Positions 42,601-55,800 of a DNA stretch of 64,000 nt are shown here, in pieces. The stretch covers positions 36,460,849 to 36,524,848 of the forward strand of contig JASEVX010000007.1 in assembly GCA_031761405.1 (NCBI GenBank), read 5' to 3'. Made by a program: the position numbers and the translations under genes. How positions within the stretch are numbered: the stretch's first letter is position 1; every line of letters begins with the position of its first letter. The stretch is from Serripes groenlandicus. Its lineage: Eukaryota; Mollusca; Bivalvia; Cardiida; Cardiidae. The notes below the pieces were generated by a model. That model did not search any database, had not been told where the DNA came from, and saw only the letters and a list, made by a program, of their open reading frames with translations.

Positions 42601-45600
42601 TTTCCACTTTTAGTCATAGGTTATCCATTCAATTATAGAGATTTTCTATATTTTGAGAATATATGTTCAAAGAATTGTCGTATGTGGGAAAGGGTTAAAA
42701 TACACTGAAATGTTGTTCATGATTCAGGTTTAAGACCCATACTAGAATCTCATGCTAGTACTGGGAAGAACTCGCCCAGAACACCAAGGACCCCCAACAC
42801 TCCAGGGCCGGAGGAAAGAGTTCTGAGTCTACACACCATGACAACACTGACTTCAGAGACCTCTACTGGAACAGATATTACCAAGTCCCATAACTCTATA
42901 CCCCAGTACAAACAGGTCAGCTGTCAGGATAGATGTATGGTGTTTGCAAATCCAAAATTACCAGAAAGGTGAGTTACACAGAGCTCCAGATAAGGAGCAT
43001 TTTGCAAGTTCTAAAATCCTTATTTGACCCTCTAGCCCACAACATAGGGTTTGCTTTAATAATAAGAGAGAAATTGAGGGAAAAAGAGCTGAATACCCCT
43101 CCTTATCTGGACCTCTGGACAGTTTGATAGTCAATTTTTAAAGTAAAGGAATTATGTCATAAAGGGCAAAAAGTAACCAAAATCTCGACATCTTATGAAG
43201 CTTTTATATGAGTAAAACAGCATCAATTTCATGTTTATGAAAAAAAAAAATCTTTCTCTGGCACTGTGTATTTTGGTTGCCATGAAATCACGTTTGTTGT
43301 ATCACGATTTTTGATAATTTTATTGCAGACGACACTTGATAAGAGTTGAAAAAGGAGAAATTGCTTATTATTAGCAATTTCACGTTTTCCCACAATGTTT
43401 TTAGAAGTTGCCTGTTACAGATATGTCAAAAGTGGTCTGTATCAGTAAGAACTTGTCTCCTTTAAATTTCAGTTTGACGTTGCATGGTAAATGCTGGCGT
43501 CCAGGCATAGAAGACATGGTATCCGCTAAACGGGAAGCCCTAAACGTTGCGTCACTGCTGGATGTCAGTCCGTTACTTGGTCCAGAGGCAAACAAAGAAA
43601 GGTTTATAAAGGATATTGCCTCTGCATCAGTCATACATATAGGTAACATGGTCATTTATTTAACTATTTACAGATTTTTTATAAATACAGTATATATAGG
43701 TACATGTAACATGGCCCTTTACATATTTCCGGGCGGAGCTTGTTTTCCTTATATGTATAAATGGTGAAAACTTAAAAAATCTTCTTGTCCAAAAGTAATA
43801 GCCTGATTTGAAAATAATTTGGTTTTAACGTGGCCACTAGGGAGCAGGACTTGTTTTCCCTATATATTATTAAATGGTGAAAACTTTAAAAATCCTGGCC
43901 TGATTTGAAAATAATTTGGCACAGAGGTTCCTTGGGTGACCCTCTTTCAGGATTGTTCAAATTCTTCTGATCCATTGAAAATATGGCCACCAGGGAGCAG
44001 AGCATGTTTTCCTTATATATGTGTATAGTGAAAATTTAAAAAATCTTCTTGTCCTAAAGTCCGGGACCGATTTGATAATAATTCGGCATAGATGTTCCTT
44101 GGGTGACAGTCTACCAAGATTGTTCAAATTATTCCGATCTGTTGAAAAACATGGCTGTCAGGGGGTGGGGCTTGATTTCCTTTTATAAATATATAGTGAA
44201 AACTTAACAAAAAATGCTTGTCAGATGTATAGGCCTGATTTTGAAATAACTATGCACAAGTGTTCCTTGGGTGACCATTTACCAAGTTATATATTAAATC
44301 AGGTAAGCGATCCAGGGCAATCATGGCCCTCTTGTTTACAAAAGACATACATATTGGTAACATCTAATTAAAAAAAAAATGTGGAAAATTGGAGGTAAAA
44401 TAAAGATATAATTGAAAATTTGGAAAAGGAAAAAGTTACTCCTTTTTTTATAATGAATGCAGCTGATTCATCAAAATGTGTTTGTATTTATAATTAGGGA
44501 AAGGAAACATAAAACCTTTAGATTCTACTGAAGCAGAGTTCAAGGAGAAAAACTTGCGGCGGCGTGGTCGTCCGGTTAAGGTTTTTTGTTTAGCTCAGCT
44601 TTTTTTTTTCTGTTTTCTATCAGTCGAGCGCCTGTGCCGTACGCGGTGCTCTTGTTAATCTAGAGTCAACTTTTTCTTTTCCCAGCTGTATTTTCTTATT
44701 AAGCCAATATCCAATTAACCCTTTCCTTCATACAGACACTTTCTGAGGTATTTTGAAAACATTGTGACAAAAGGAAAAATTGCTCAAAATCAGCAATTTC
44801 CCCTTTTGTCTCAATGTTTTCAGCTTTTTCAGTGTATATAACTTTATTCATATGTTTTTTTCTAGATGTTTTCAAAGTAATCTGCTGCAGATTTGCTGTA
44901 TGTGGGAAATGGCTATACATGGCAAACAGAGAAGATCTTGATGCATGGTGCAATAGTCTGATCTTGATCTTCACTGTTTGCATGTTCCCAAAGTCTGTTT
45001 GTGTGTGACTTGGCCTAAATCATATAAGCTGGTCTGTGCAAAAAGGTACAAGTTTATTTTCCTGAACAGTTTAGATCCAGATAAGCCTGTGCATGTGCAT
45101 AGTCTGATCAAAATCTACACTGTTTAGATATAACTTACATAGTTGTTAGAAGCATCTGTGATCTCAGGAAGATTCTGAAAAAACTGAATAGATTGACTTG
45201 CTGATCTGAACCTACACTGTTCAGAAATGCCAACTTGTACTTGCTGATCTGAACCTTGTACCGTTTTTCCACAGACAGCTCATGATATTTGTCATTTGAT
45301 TATTATAGCAACCTATGGGTGCTGGGAAGAAGGTTTGTTAGCATTTTCCCCATCACCGTCTGACATCAATGGAGGAATTCCGACAGAAGATTCGTATCTG
45401 GTCACTGCCAATGATATCCTTGGAATACGAATGACGGCACAGCTTGTCGTCCTGAGTACAGGTTACTCGCCATTCCGTCAGTCAAACTTAACGTCAGGAT
45501 ATCTCCTACCCAGTGCATTTATTGCTGCAGGTAAATTTAATCCATTCCATGACACAGAAAACATAGTAAGCTTTAGCAGCAAATGTGTTTTGAAAGAATT

Positions 45601-48600
45601 CTTGGAAAAGGAGAAGATTGTTCACATCAAGGCATTCAATTCTTTGTCTATCTCTTTCCCTCATACAGACGCTTTCTGACACCTCTGCAGCAGACGGATT
45701 TTTGAAAACATAGTGACAAAAGAAGAAATTGCTCAAAACGAGCAATTTCTCCTTTTGCCACACAATGTGTTTTACTTTTAGTCATAGGCTATTCTTTCAA
45801 TTATTGTTGAATGTATGTCAGTGGGTGTCAACCTTTTCCATTGAGACAGATTATTCTTCAGGTCTCATTGAGGTTTTATGCTGTTTTCAACAGTAATTTA
45901 GTTATACCACAGTAGCAGATCTCTTACCCTTGATTCCTTGGAGACATATCAGTCGTAGTCTAGGAAATGTGCCTTGCCCATGGGCAATCTGCTATGTCTG
46001 CTGTGAGTTGGGATCAACCAGGGACATGTGGTCCCAAATCCCGGACACTTTAGGCCGCTGCAGATTCCTTTACTTCAGTGGATATTTGAAAACTATGAAT
46101 CAAAGGCTCATGATAATATTTTCTTCTTTCTGACAAAATTTATCAAACTCATACTTCTCTTTGAAGATGTTAGATGTTTCTATAACAGATGTTTTTACAT
46201 GATTGTCAAAGCAGGGAGTGGTTTGACCCTTTTCCACATGTAGACACCTTTTGATGCATATGCAGCATACACCAGTTGTGAGCAAATTCTTCCTTTGCCA
46301 CAATGTGTTCAACTCTATTTAAATACTAATTTTACTGGCATTAACCCATTACTTCACATGACTTTTCAAAGGTTGTCTGCTTTACAATCATCAGATGAAC
46401 AATTTCAACAATCTAGAAAACTGAAATATTTATATTGATAAAAAGTTGAAAATTTTGCAATAAATGGCGTTAATTGCTCGTTTTGAGCAACCTCATCTTT
46501 TATTGTAATTTGTTCAAGTCATGTTCAATAGAAGGTGTCAAATGTGGTCTGTTTGAAGTAATGGGTTAAGAGAGATTTTCCATAATTTTGCTAGTACATT
46601 TTCAAAGTCTTATTTTGCAGATTTGCTGTAACAGAGAGTGGTTTAAATCCAAAATGACTGTCGTGATCGGAGACTGAACCCAGAATGTCTGGTTTTAAAT
46701 TTCCAACCCTAACCACTCAACTTTGGTAGATTCTATTAGTATTGAAATTTCTTATACAAATTCGACCTCCCATGAGACTTTCAACACATTATTTCTTTAT
46801 TTAATCTACCCCCTTCCCACAAACAGCAAATCTGCAGCAGATGACTTTGAAAAACAAATGCAAATATTTGGAAAATCTATATAAGGGAAAGTTTAATTGT
46901 TGAAAAGAGTTGAAAACTTTGTGGTAAAAGGAGACATTGCTAATCATGAGCAAATTCTCCTTTTGTCACTCCGTTTTCAAAAGTGAATGTCGTCTGCTGC
47001 AGAGGGATCAGAAAGCGTCTGTTTGTGGGAAAGGTTTAATATTTTTTTAATTTTTTTAAGGTGCTCAATGTGTCTTGGTATGTATGTGGCCACTGCCAGA
47101 CGTTGCCAAGGAGAAGTTCTTCAACGCATTTTATTTAGCTCTACAAAATGGGGCCATGGTTACACAAGGTGTGTGCTCAGCTCTAAAAGCTCTCAGAGAG
47201 GATGACAGGTAAGCTTTCTTATCCCACATCTATAAAACATATGTGTTAACCCATTACTTCACATGGTGTTTCTTAGGTCGTCTGCTTTACAATCATCAGA
47301 CATAACAATTTTTACCGATCTATAAAACTGAGAGAATGATATTGATAAAGCGTTGAAAATGTTGCAATAAAAGGTGAAATTGCTGGTTTTGAGCAATTTC
47401 ACCTTTTATTGCATTGTTTTCAAAAGTCGTCTGCAACAGCAGGCGTCAAATGTTGTCTGTGTGAAGTAATGTTTTAACCTTCTCTTTCCCACATAGATAC
47501 TTTAACATCGAGCAAACATGCAGCAATTAATTTCGAAAATATCTATGCATGAATATGGAAACTCTTGATAAAATAAAGTATTGTTATGAGATAGGGTTAT
47601 AAACATTGAGAAACATTTCTCTTTTTGCCACAATGTTTTCAAAAGTTGTCTGCTGCAAGTTGGAAAGGTTCCATGAAATTTCTCATAATGAGTAATTACT
47701 CACAGTTATTTTCATATGTTGTATGCTGCAGATGTGTCAGAATCGCTCTGCATGGGGTAAAGGGTTCAAACTGGAAAACAGAAACAAAGTTACCCTGATC
47801 AATGGAATGTTCAACATTTTCAATTATCAACAATTACAGTTAATATTTTTCAAACTTTCACCTGTTCCTTAGGAAAACTTCAGACACATTAAGAATTCTT
47901 GATTTAATGATCATTAAGCTGTTCATATTCAGGCTCATTTTCTATTGTTGTGAAAGGTGGGATGTTAGTTATAGCAACTGAAGCAGATGACTTTTGGAAA
48001 CATCATTGCAAAAGGAGAAATTGCTCATTATGAGCAATTTCTGCTTGCCACAATGTTTTCAACTCTATTTAATAAATTTTCTTTGATTTAAAGAGATTTT
48101 TCATATGTTTGCATATGTGTTTTGAAATTCATCTGCTGCAGATGTGCTGTATGTGGAAAATGGTTAATAGAAATAAATGACTTTTTCAAAAAAAAAATTG
48201 CCAATGCTCTTATAACCTGGATGATTCTACGTACTAGTAACATTTGTGTGTCTGTCTTTGATCAGGTTTCAGAACCCATTGTACTGGAGTGCATTTACGC
48301 TGATTGGTAAATATATATTTAGTGTCATTTGCTTTGACCCAAGCAACAATATGTAACTATATAACTAGTGAAATGAAAAACCTTTTGCCAATATTATCCC
48401 TATTCATGCTTTCATAACCTTGATGAAGAGTAACGTTTGTGTGTCTGTCTTTGATCAGGTTTCAGAACCCATTGTACTGGAGTGCATTCACACTGATTGG
48501 TAAGGATGTGGCGATCAATCTGGGCGATATCCGTCACGCCATGTTAGACCAGACGTTGGACAAATCCGAAGAAGAGATCGAGGAGGAGACGGGGAGGGAA

Positions 48601-49854
48601 TACCTCAATCCAAAACCTACTGTACCGCCAGGTAATGACAGTGATGTATTACCTGATCAAGACATTTGTGCAAAGACCTCTCAGTGTCCTCTTTTTAATT
48701 CTTTAAATTTTCTTGAATCCATGCAAATTCTTGTTTCCATGGCAGCCGAAAGAAAAAATATTGAAAATCTTCTCCTCACAGAATCCATGCAAATTCTTGT
48801 TTCCATGGCAACCAAAAGAACAAAAATTCAAAATCTTCTCCTCACAGACAGGGCGGGAATACTTCAATCCAAAACCTACTGTACCGCAAGGTAATGAAAG
48901 TGATGTATTACCTGATAACAGTGACCTGATCATGACCTTTTGTACAGTGGACTCAAATAGAATGTTTTACTTCGAAAAAATGGTAGCTATCATGGCTACA
49001 CTCAGGGTTGTGGGGTTAGCATTACAACTGACTCGCTGGTTTCAGAATATAATGGACCAGTAGGACTGCTAACTTACCCTAGAGACACTATGATGTAACT
49101 GAGGTTTTGTTGAATGCAGCATAAAACACCATACAAACAAACTTGAAACAATTTTTTGAATCGAATTGTCTTTGGAAAACAGCTGGAAGCAGTTCTGATT
49201 CATCAGATGAGCAGTTAGAACTGCTGCAGCACCATTTTCTTAATATGATAACACTTGCTTGCATTTCATAATAAACATTTAAATATTTATAAATGAATTA
49301 CGAAGCTTAAAATACATAAATGATTTCAGCTTCACTCGAACATTTTGATAACTCAAACTTATTCATGGGTCCCTTTTGAACTAGAAGTATGCCATTTAAC
49401 CGACCATGTGTATTTTCATACAACTTTTAGGGGTTTTGTGACCAGGGTAGATCTGGATCAGCCTGTGCCATTGCACTGTCAGATCAGCATCTTTCTTGAG
49501 AACAGCAAAAAACTGATTATACTAGTTTGTTACTTGATCGTTATACTATTTATATCAATACCTTTGTCGGAAAGAATGTTGGCAGAACTGGAATTCAAAC
49601 TCACAACCCAACTTAGCTACTGAGACTTGTCCTTTTAATTTCCCATCTTAGGAAAATATGTTCAATTGGAGCACCAGCCTCCCTAAGATTATTTGCTCAC
49701 CCCTCATCCAGTCCTTAATTAACTCGGTCCAAATGTGAATGGGTTTATGTTTTGGTAAAATTTATGGTTGAAAGAAATATCATTAATCTTGTTCATATTT
49801 TTGGCCGGATTGCTTAAGCAATTCCGGTCTATAGATTGGCGATGTCCGTCTGTC

Positions 49855-49886
<32 letters not shown>

Positions 49887-52800
49887 AACATTTTGGTTAA
49901 AGTTTTAGGTTAGGCAAAATGGTTAAAGTTTCTGGTTAAGCAAAATCTCAGCACAAGAAAGGGTTGCAAACTTGAAACTTTGCCTGAAGGTAACCAGTAA
50001 CAAGTTCTATTGATTTCTATTGTTACTTTGACCTTGACCTTAGTTTGTCGATTTTCAAGGTCAAATTGCCGACAATCCGGCCTTACCGTCTTCAGCGGTT
50101 TCTTGTTTTCACTTTCAGTAAGAAAGAAGGATGAGAATTTGAGACTGTTACAGATCCATCTTTCTACGATACTACGGTACAATAGTAAGGAACCCAGAGT
50201 TTTACCGGAGCTGATTGATCTGGTACGCCTGCTGATATATTGTTGATATTTTGAATTGTTTGTCAAATCCTAACCCCTTTCCCACATACAACAAACATGC
50301 AGGAGACAACTTTGAAAACATCTTGGCGAGTGTATGGAAAATCTCTGTGAATGAAAGTATTATTATTGAATAGAGTTGAAAACATTGTGGCAAAAGGAGA
50401 AATTACTCATTATGAGCAATTTATTCTTTTGTCACAATGTTTTCAAAAAATGACTGTTTCAGATACCCCAAATTGTGTCTGCATGATTGTGGAAAGGGTT
50501 AAACAATATTTTTTTATTTTGTGATGAATTGATTTTTTAGTTGCTCATAATTAGCTAACTAAGAAAATATGTGGAAATTAGTACATGTATATACATTTGA
50601 TTGAGAGTTTAACCCTTTCCCTCTTATAGACGCTTTCTGACGCCTCTGCAGCAGACAGCTTTTTGAAAACATAGTGACAAAAGAAGAAACTGCACAAAAC
50701 CCGCAATTTCTCCTTTTGCCACAATGTTTTCTACTTTTTGTCATAGGTTATCCATTCAACTATGGAGATTTTCTATGTTTTGACAAAATAAGTTAAAAGT
50801 CGTCTGCTGCAGAATTGTCGTATGAGGGAAAGGGTTAACCCTTTTTTACATTAAAAAAATCTGCAGTACAAGCCTCCGAAAACTTCTCGACAAATATATG
50901 AAAGAATTCTTATTGAATAAAGTTGCAAATATTGTGCCAGAGCCATCTGCTGCAGATGCATCAAAAAAACATTTACTTGAGGGAAAGGTTGAACACATTA
51001 AACTGCTCCCCTATTCTCATCACAAGGTTTTAAATATAGTCTGTATCAGAGAAATAGTTAAATGTTTACTGGATGTATTAATGCTTTGAAAATATCTAAT
51101 GAAAAAGTTGTTAAGATCTATATAGCAAAATGAAAGTATAATATCAATTAAAAATTTAAAACATTGTGGGAAAAGAATAAATTGCTCATTTTGAGCAATT
51201 TCTCTTTTTATGCCCCAGGAATCACTGATTTGGTGGGCATCTAGTTTTTGGCCTGTCTGTCTGTCTGTCTGTCGAATTAAACTTTAACCTTGACCACTAC
51301 TTTTGAATCATAACAGGTACGGCTACCATATTTCACATGTGTATTCCTTGTGACATGACCTTTCTGTCAGTACCAAAATTTTTGACCTTGCGACCTTGAC
51401 CTTTGACCTAGATGTTGCCATTCGGGGGCATCAGTGTTTCTCAAACACATCTTGTTTTCCACATTTTTTCAACTTTTTGTTGTGACTTAGAAAGTCATCT
51501 ATATTAGGTAATGTTTAAGCAAGGAACTATAAAATAAAACATATTTGTTATGGCATATTCAAATTGTTAGGAAGTATCATTTCTGATTTCAGCTTGACAG
51601 TTCTTTAAAACGTCTTCACACAGATGACAACAACAAGCAGACGTCAGTTCTCAGTGATGATGTCATGAATGGTACCGGTGCCCTTGATCTCCTCAAATTG
51701 CTTGGTTTCCATTTTCAAGCCAAAGGGTCATCACTCTCAAATCCCTATGTGGTTTATCCTCATTGGAACAGGGATGAGTTACTCATCCCTTGTTATGATG
51801 CATTAAGAGCCATGCAAGGTACATGTTACTTCACATAATTAACCCTTTCCCTCATATAGACGCTTTCTGACGCCTCTGCAGGAGACGGCTATTTGAAAAC
51901 ATAGTGACAAAAGAAGAAATTGCACAAAACGTGCAATTTCTCCTTTTGACACAATGTTTTCCACTTTTAGTCATAGGTTATCTATTCAATTATGGAGATT
52001 TTCTACTTTTTGACAAAATATGTTCAAAGTCGTCTGCTGCAAAATTGTCGTATGAGGGAAAGGGTTAACCCATTTCCTCTTACAGACGACTTTTAAAAAT
52101 ATTATGACAAAAGCAGAAATTGCTCATTATGATCACTTTCTCCTTTTGCCACAATGTTTTCAAAAGTCACCTGCTACAGAGGTGTCAGAAAGCACCTGTA
52201 CGAGGGAACTGGTTATGATATACAAGAATTTTTCATCAAGTATGCACTTTGTTTCAAAACAATAAACATGGTATGAATTTAATAAAAAATAATGATATAC
52301 ATGTATGAATCACCTTTCATTTATGGAGCTGTTCAATATTTTAATCCAGATGTTTTCAATGTTTTCTGCTGCACATGTATTGTATGTGGGAAAGGGGTTT
52401 ATCAAAGATATCTTCATCTTCAATGTAATGGATAGTATTGTATCTATAGCTATAATTGTACATAGGTCAAACGATTTGCAGAGATAATAGACAAAGTTTA
52501 AAAGTAACCTATGTGTAGTGAGCTACAAAACAACAATAGCAAGGCAGATTGTCTTATTTTGTTTAGGTTTTAACATTATATGAAATGTAATGTTATTTCA
52601 TTAAAATTGGAAACTATTTGTTTTAATACTAGTGAATACGTTGCAGTGGAAAAGAAATTGCTTGCATTGAGCAATTACTTCTTTTGCAACATCATTTAAA
52701 GTTGTCTGTATTGGGGATAGGGTTAACTTGATTTTCTTATGTCAAGGAGGCAAAATGTAAAAGGGAACTTTTAATTGTCTTTCAAAGATGTAATAGTTTT

Positions 52801-55800
52801 CTATATATGTATATATTTGAATTTAAGTTTTTTGTGGTACTTAATGATCAATTCTTTGTTTTCTGTCCCTTTTGTCCCTATGTCTGTCCATAAAGCTTTG
52901 CCTTAATTAATTATTCATATCTATTTGTTATTAGTAGGCAACACATGTGTTTCATTGAATACCCCTCTCATTGGGTTTTCATAAATAAATTATTGTCTAC
53001 TTTTCCAGAAGTAAAAGACAACAAAGGAATGATACAGGCTCTGTGTGGAGTATTACCCATCACCCAAGATAACATTTCCTTGATCATAGATCTGGTAAGT
53101 ATAGTTTACATTTGTAACAAGAGCAGAAAACTTTGTTGGGAAAATGTTAATCAGCTTGGGACGAGCAATTTCTTTATTTCACATGGAGTTTTTACTCTGT
53201 CACTTAACCACGATGGTGGTGTAGTGGTTGAGTGTCCACCTCAAGTGCGGAAGGTTGAGGGTTTGATCCCTGGCCTGGTCATACCAAAGACTTTAAAAAT
53301 GGTAGTAATAGCTGCCCTCCTTGGCGCTCAGTGTTTCAGGGTTAGCATTACAAGCCACTGACTGGTGTCAGGATGGACCAGTAGTACCTGTAATTGACCC
53401 AGGAAAAGCCGATATATGACTGAATTTTTTTTTGAAAACAAACAATCAATCAATTAATCAACTACTCTGTCTGAAATCCCTAATTTTATTTTATCCTTGT
53501 TTTCATAATATGTTTTTAACTAGATGATAACATTCGAAGTTAACATAATCAATTAGGATCCGATAAGACCCGATCAATGCATTCCCGGATATACCATTTT
53601 CAGAGTCATCTGCTTTAAAAACATGAAAAAAGGATGTTAGATTTACAAAATTTAGAAGTTATATTAAAATCATATGCTCTGATTTTTCTTTAATGCCTTC
53701 AATAAGTCTTTTATGTGAGTACTAGGGGTTGGAATAAAAACATAGAGCATTTATTGTGTATTATTTCTGTTACAGTTCAGTGTGACAAAACATGCCTCAG
53801 AGATACAATTGAAGGTTTCTGACTTGTCTGTCCGTCCTTTATGGTTCAGCATGAAATTGAAAAACCTACTGGCAGCTACAGGATATCATCAAATAGGAAT
53901 GTTGCTGAACTTTAACAGGGTACCAGAGAATAGGTAAGGCATGGGTACCAGTTATTTTTGTGTTGGATAATACTGCTTTATACTTCATACTAAATTGGTT
54001 ACTGGTTATTTGATGCATGTGTTCCTTCAAACACACCTGTTAATTCATTAAACCAAGTTCAATAATTTTTATAATTCCATATCAAAATTATACACAATAT
54101 TTATCTGCTTCACATAATTTGTAGGTGGGAAAGGGTTAATTATCTTTTTATTATTCATTTATTTTTATAATCAGATAAATATTATTTTGGTCTTGCCGCG
54201 AAGGAGGGAAAACCAGTTTAGGGTGTTGCTTCTCCTCAAAACGAAAGTCGTTTAGCTTAATGTTATTTTTATTTTTTTACTTTCACTTGAAAAGTACAAG
54301 ATCTAGGGCTTCCAAACTTGGATCATTGTTACATTTTATAACCTTCATCACATTGTATGCTTTGGAGTGTTACTTATTGTTGAGGTTAAAAGGACATACA
54401 TTACTATATATTTTGAGATTTGGACATATGAACATTTTCTTTTTTTGTCATATTGACATAAAGTTTGCAAATACACGTACATATTGTCTTTTTTTTTACA
54501 TTTTGCATTGATAGATAATATTTTTTTTCTTTTTTAATTTTGAGTTATCCTTTTCTTACATTCAACATATCCGCAGCAGAGATCTTTAAAAATCTGTTAG
54601 AGTAGAAAACATAAGGGTTAACCCTTTCCCTCATACGACAATTTTGCAGCAGACGACTTTGAACATATTTTATCCAAAAATAGAAAATCTCTTTAACTGA
54701 ATGGATAACCTATGACTAAAAGTGCAAAACATTGTGGCAAAAGGAGAAATTGTTTGTTTTGAGCAATTTCTCCTTTTGTCACTATGTTTTCAAAAAGCAG
54801 TCTGCCGCAGAGGCGTCAGAAAGCTTCTATATGAGGGAAAGGGTTAAAGGAGAAATTGTGGGAAATCCAATTTAAAACTTAGCTGTTATTTTATAGACTG
54901 GACGTCAATCTACTAGGAACTAATGTGTCTTACATTTCTATTTACAGACTACTCCTCATGGCACTGTTCCAGTTAATGCTGTCAGTGAGCCAGTCTAAAA
55001 GTCAGGTGTTGTTTTATAGACTGGACGTCAACCTACTGGGAACGACTACTGCTGCAACATCTAAGGTGTCTGAATAACACTTATTACATTTTATATTTAC
55101 ACATGTTAGCCCTTCTTCCAAATACAATCAGCAGCAGTAGACTAGAAATATCTAGCCAAAAAGCAAAAAAAAAACCAGGTGCCATCAAGATTTTTCTTTA
55201 TGCTTATTGAAAAGCCTGAGCTAAATTTTCTTTGAGTGATGGGTCAAGTATGAAGTATATATTTTGCTCCACATAACACTAGGTTTTGCTCCGATTTTCT
55301 ATACTTTCCTTTAGGATTGTCTAAAACAAGATTTTCAGGTAAATGGTTTCATGAGCAAAAATATTTGGAAAACTAGAAATCTGGTTTTGACACACAGTTG
55401 AAACAAAATATTGGCGAAGGAGAACATTCTCATTATATGATCACTTTCTATGTTTGCTCACACAAATTCTTCTGCTGCACAGACATCAGATATCATCATG
55501 TTTACAGGAAAAGGTAAACCCTTTCAGTGCTGAAATTTTAAAATGGACTAGTCCAGCTTTTGCATTTGGAAGAGTAAAATACCTTATTCTATGAATATCA
55601 AGATAAAAATGTTGAGTTGAGCAGCGAACAGTATAGACACCTGGTCAGACGTTCCAAAAGTGCCAGCTGGCCTGGCACTGGCTTCTCAAAAATCAGTATC
55701 AGCACTCAGTGTTATAGAGATAGCAGCCTCGTCAACGTTTGGAAAAATAATTTATAACAATTTGTTTTCTTTCCACTTAGGCTGGAGCAGATATCCCGGA

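Noticed and set aside
44555..44660. tRNA-like A-box word GTGGTCGTCCGGTTAAGG
   Set aside because: No B box or foldable cloverleaf was found downstream; too little for a tRNA or a SINE call.
49345..49623. Open frame of 92 codons
   Set aside because: Crosses a decayed dispersed repeat (GATCTGGATCAGCCTGTGCC) inside intron 11 and has no splice-phase fit.
53206..53270. A tRNA gene (also at 58979)
   Set aside because: Same reasoning: it is the tRNA-like head of SINE family B, and the identical body follows at both places.
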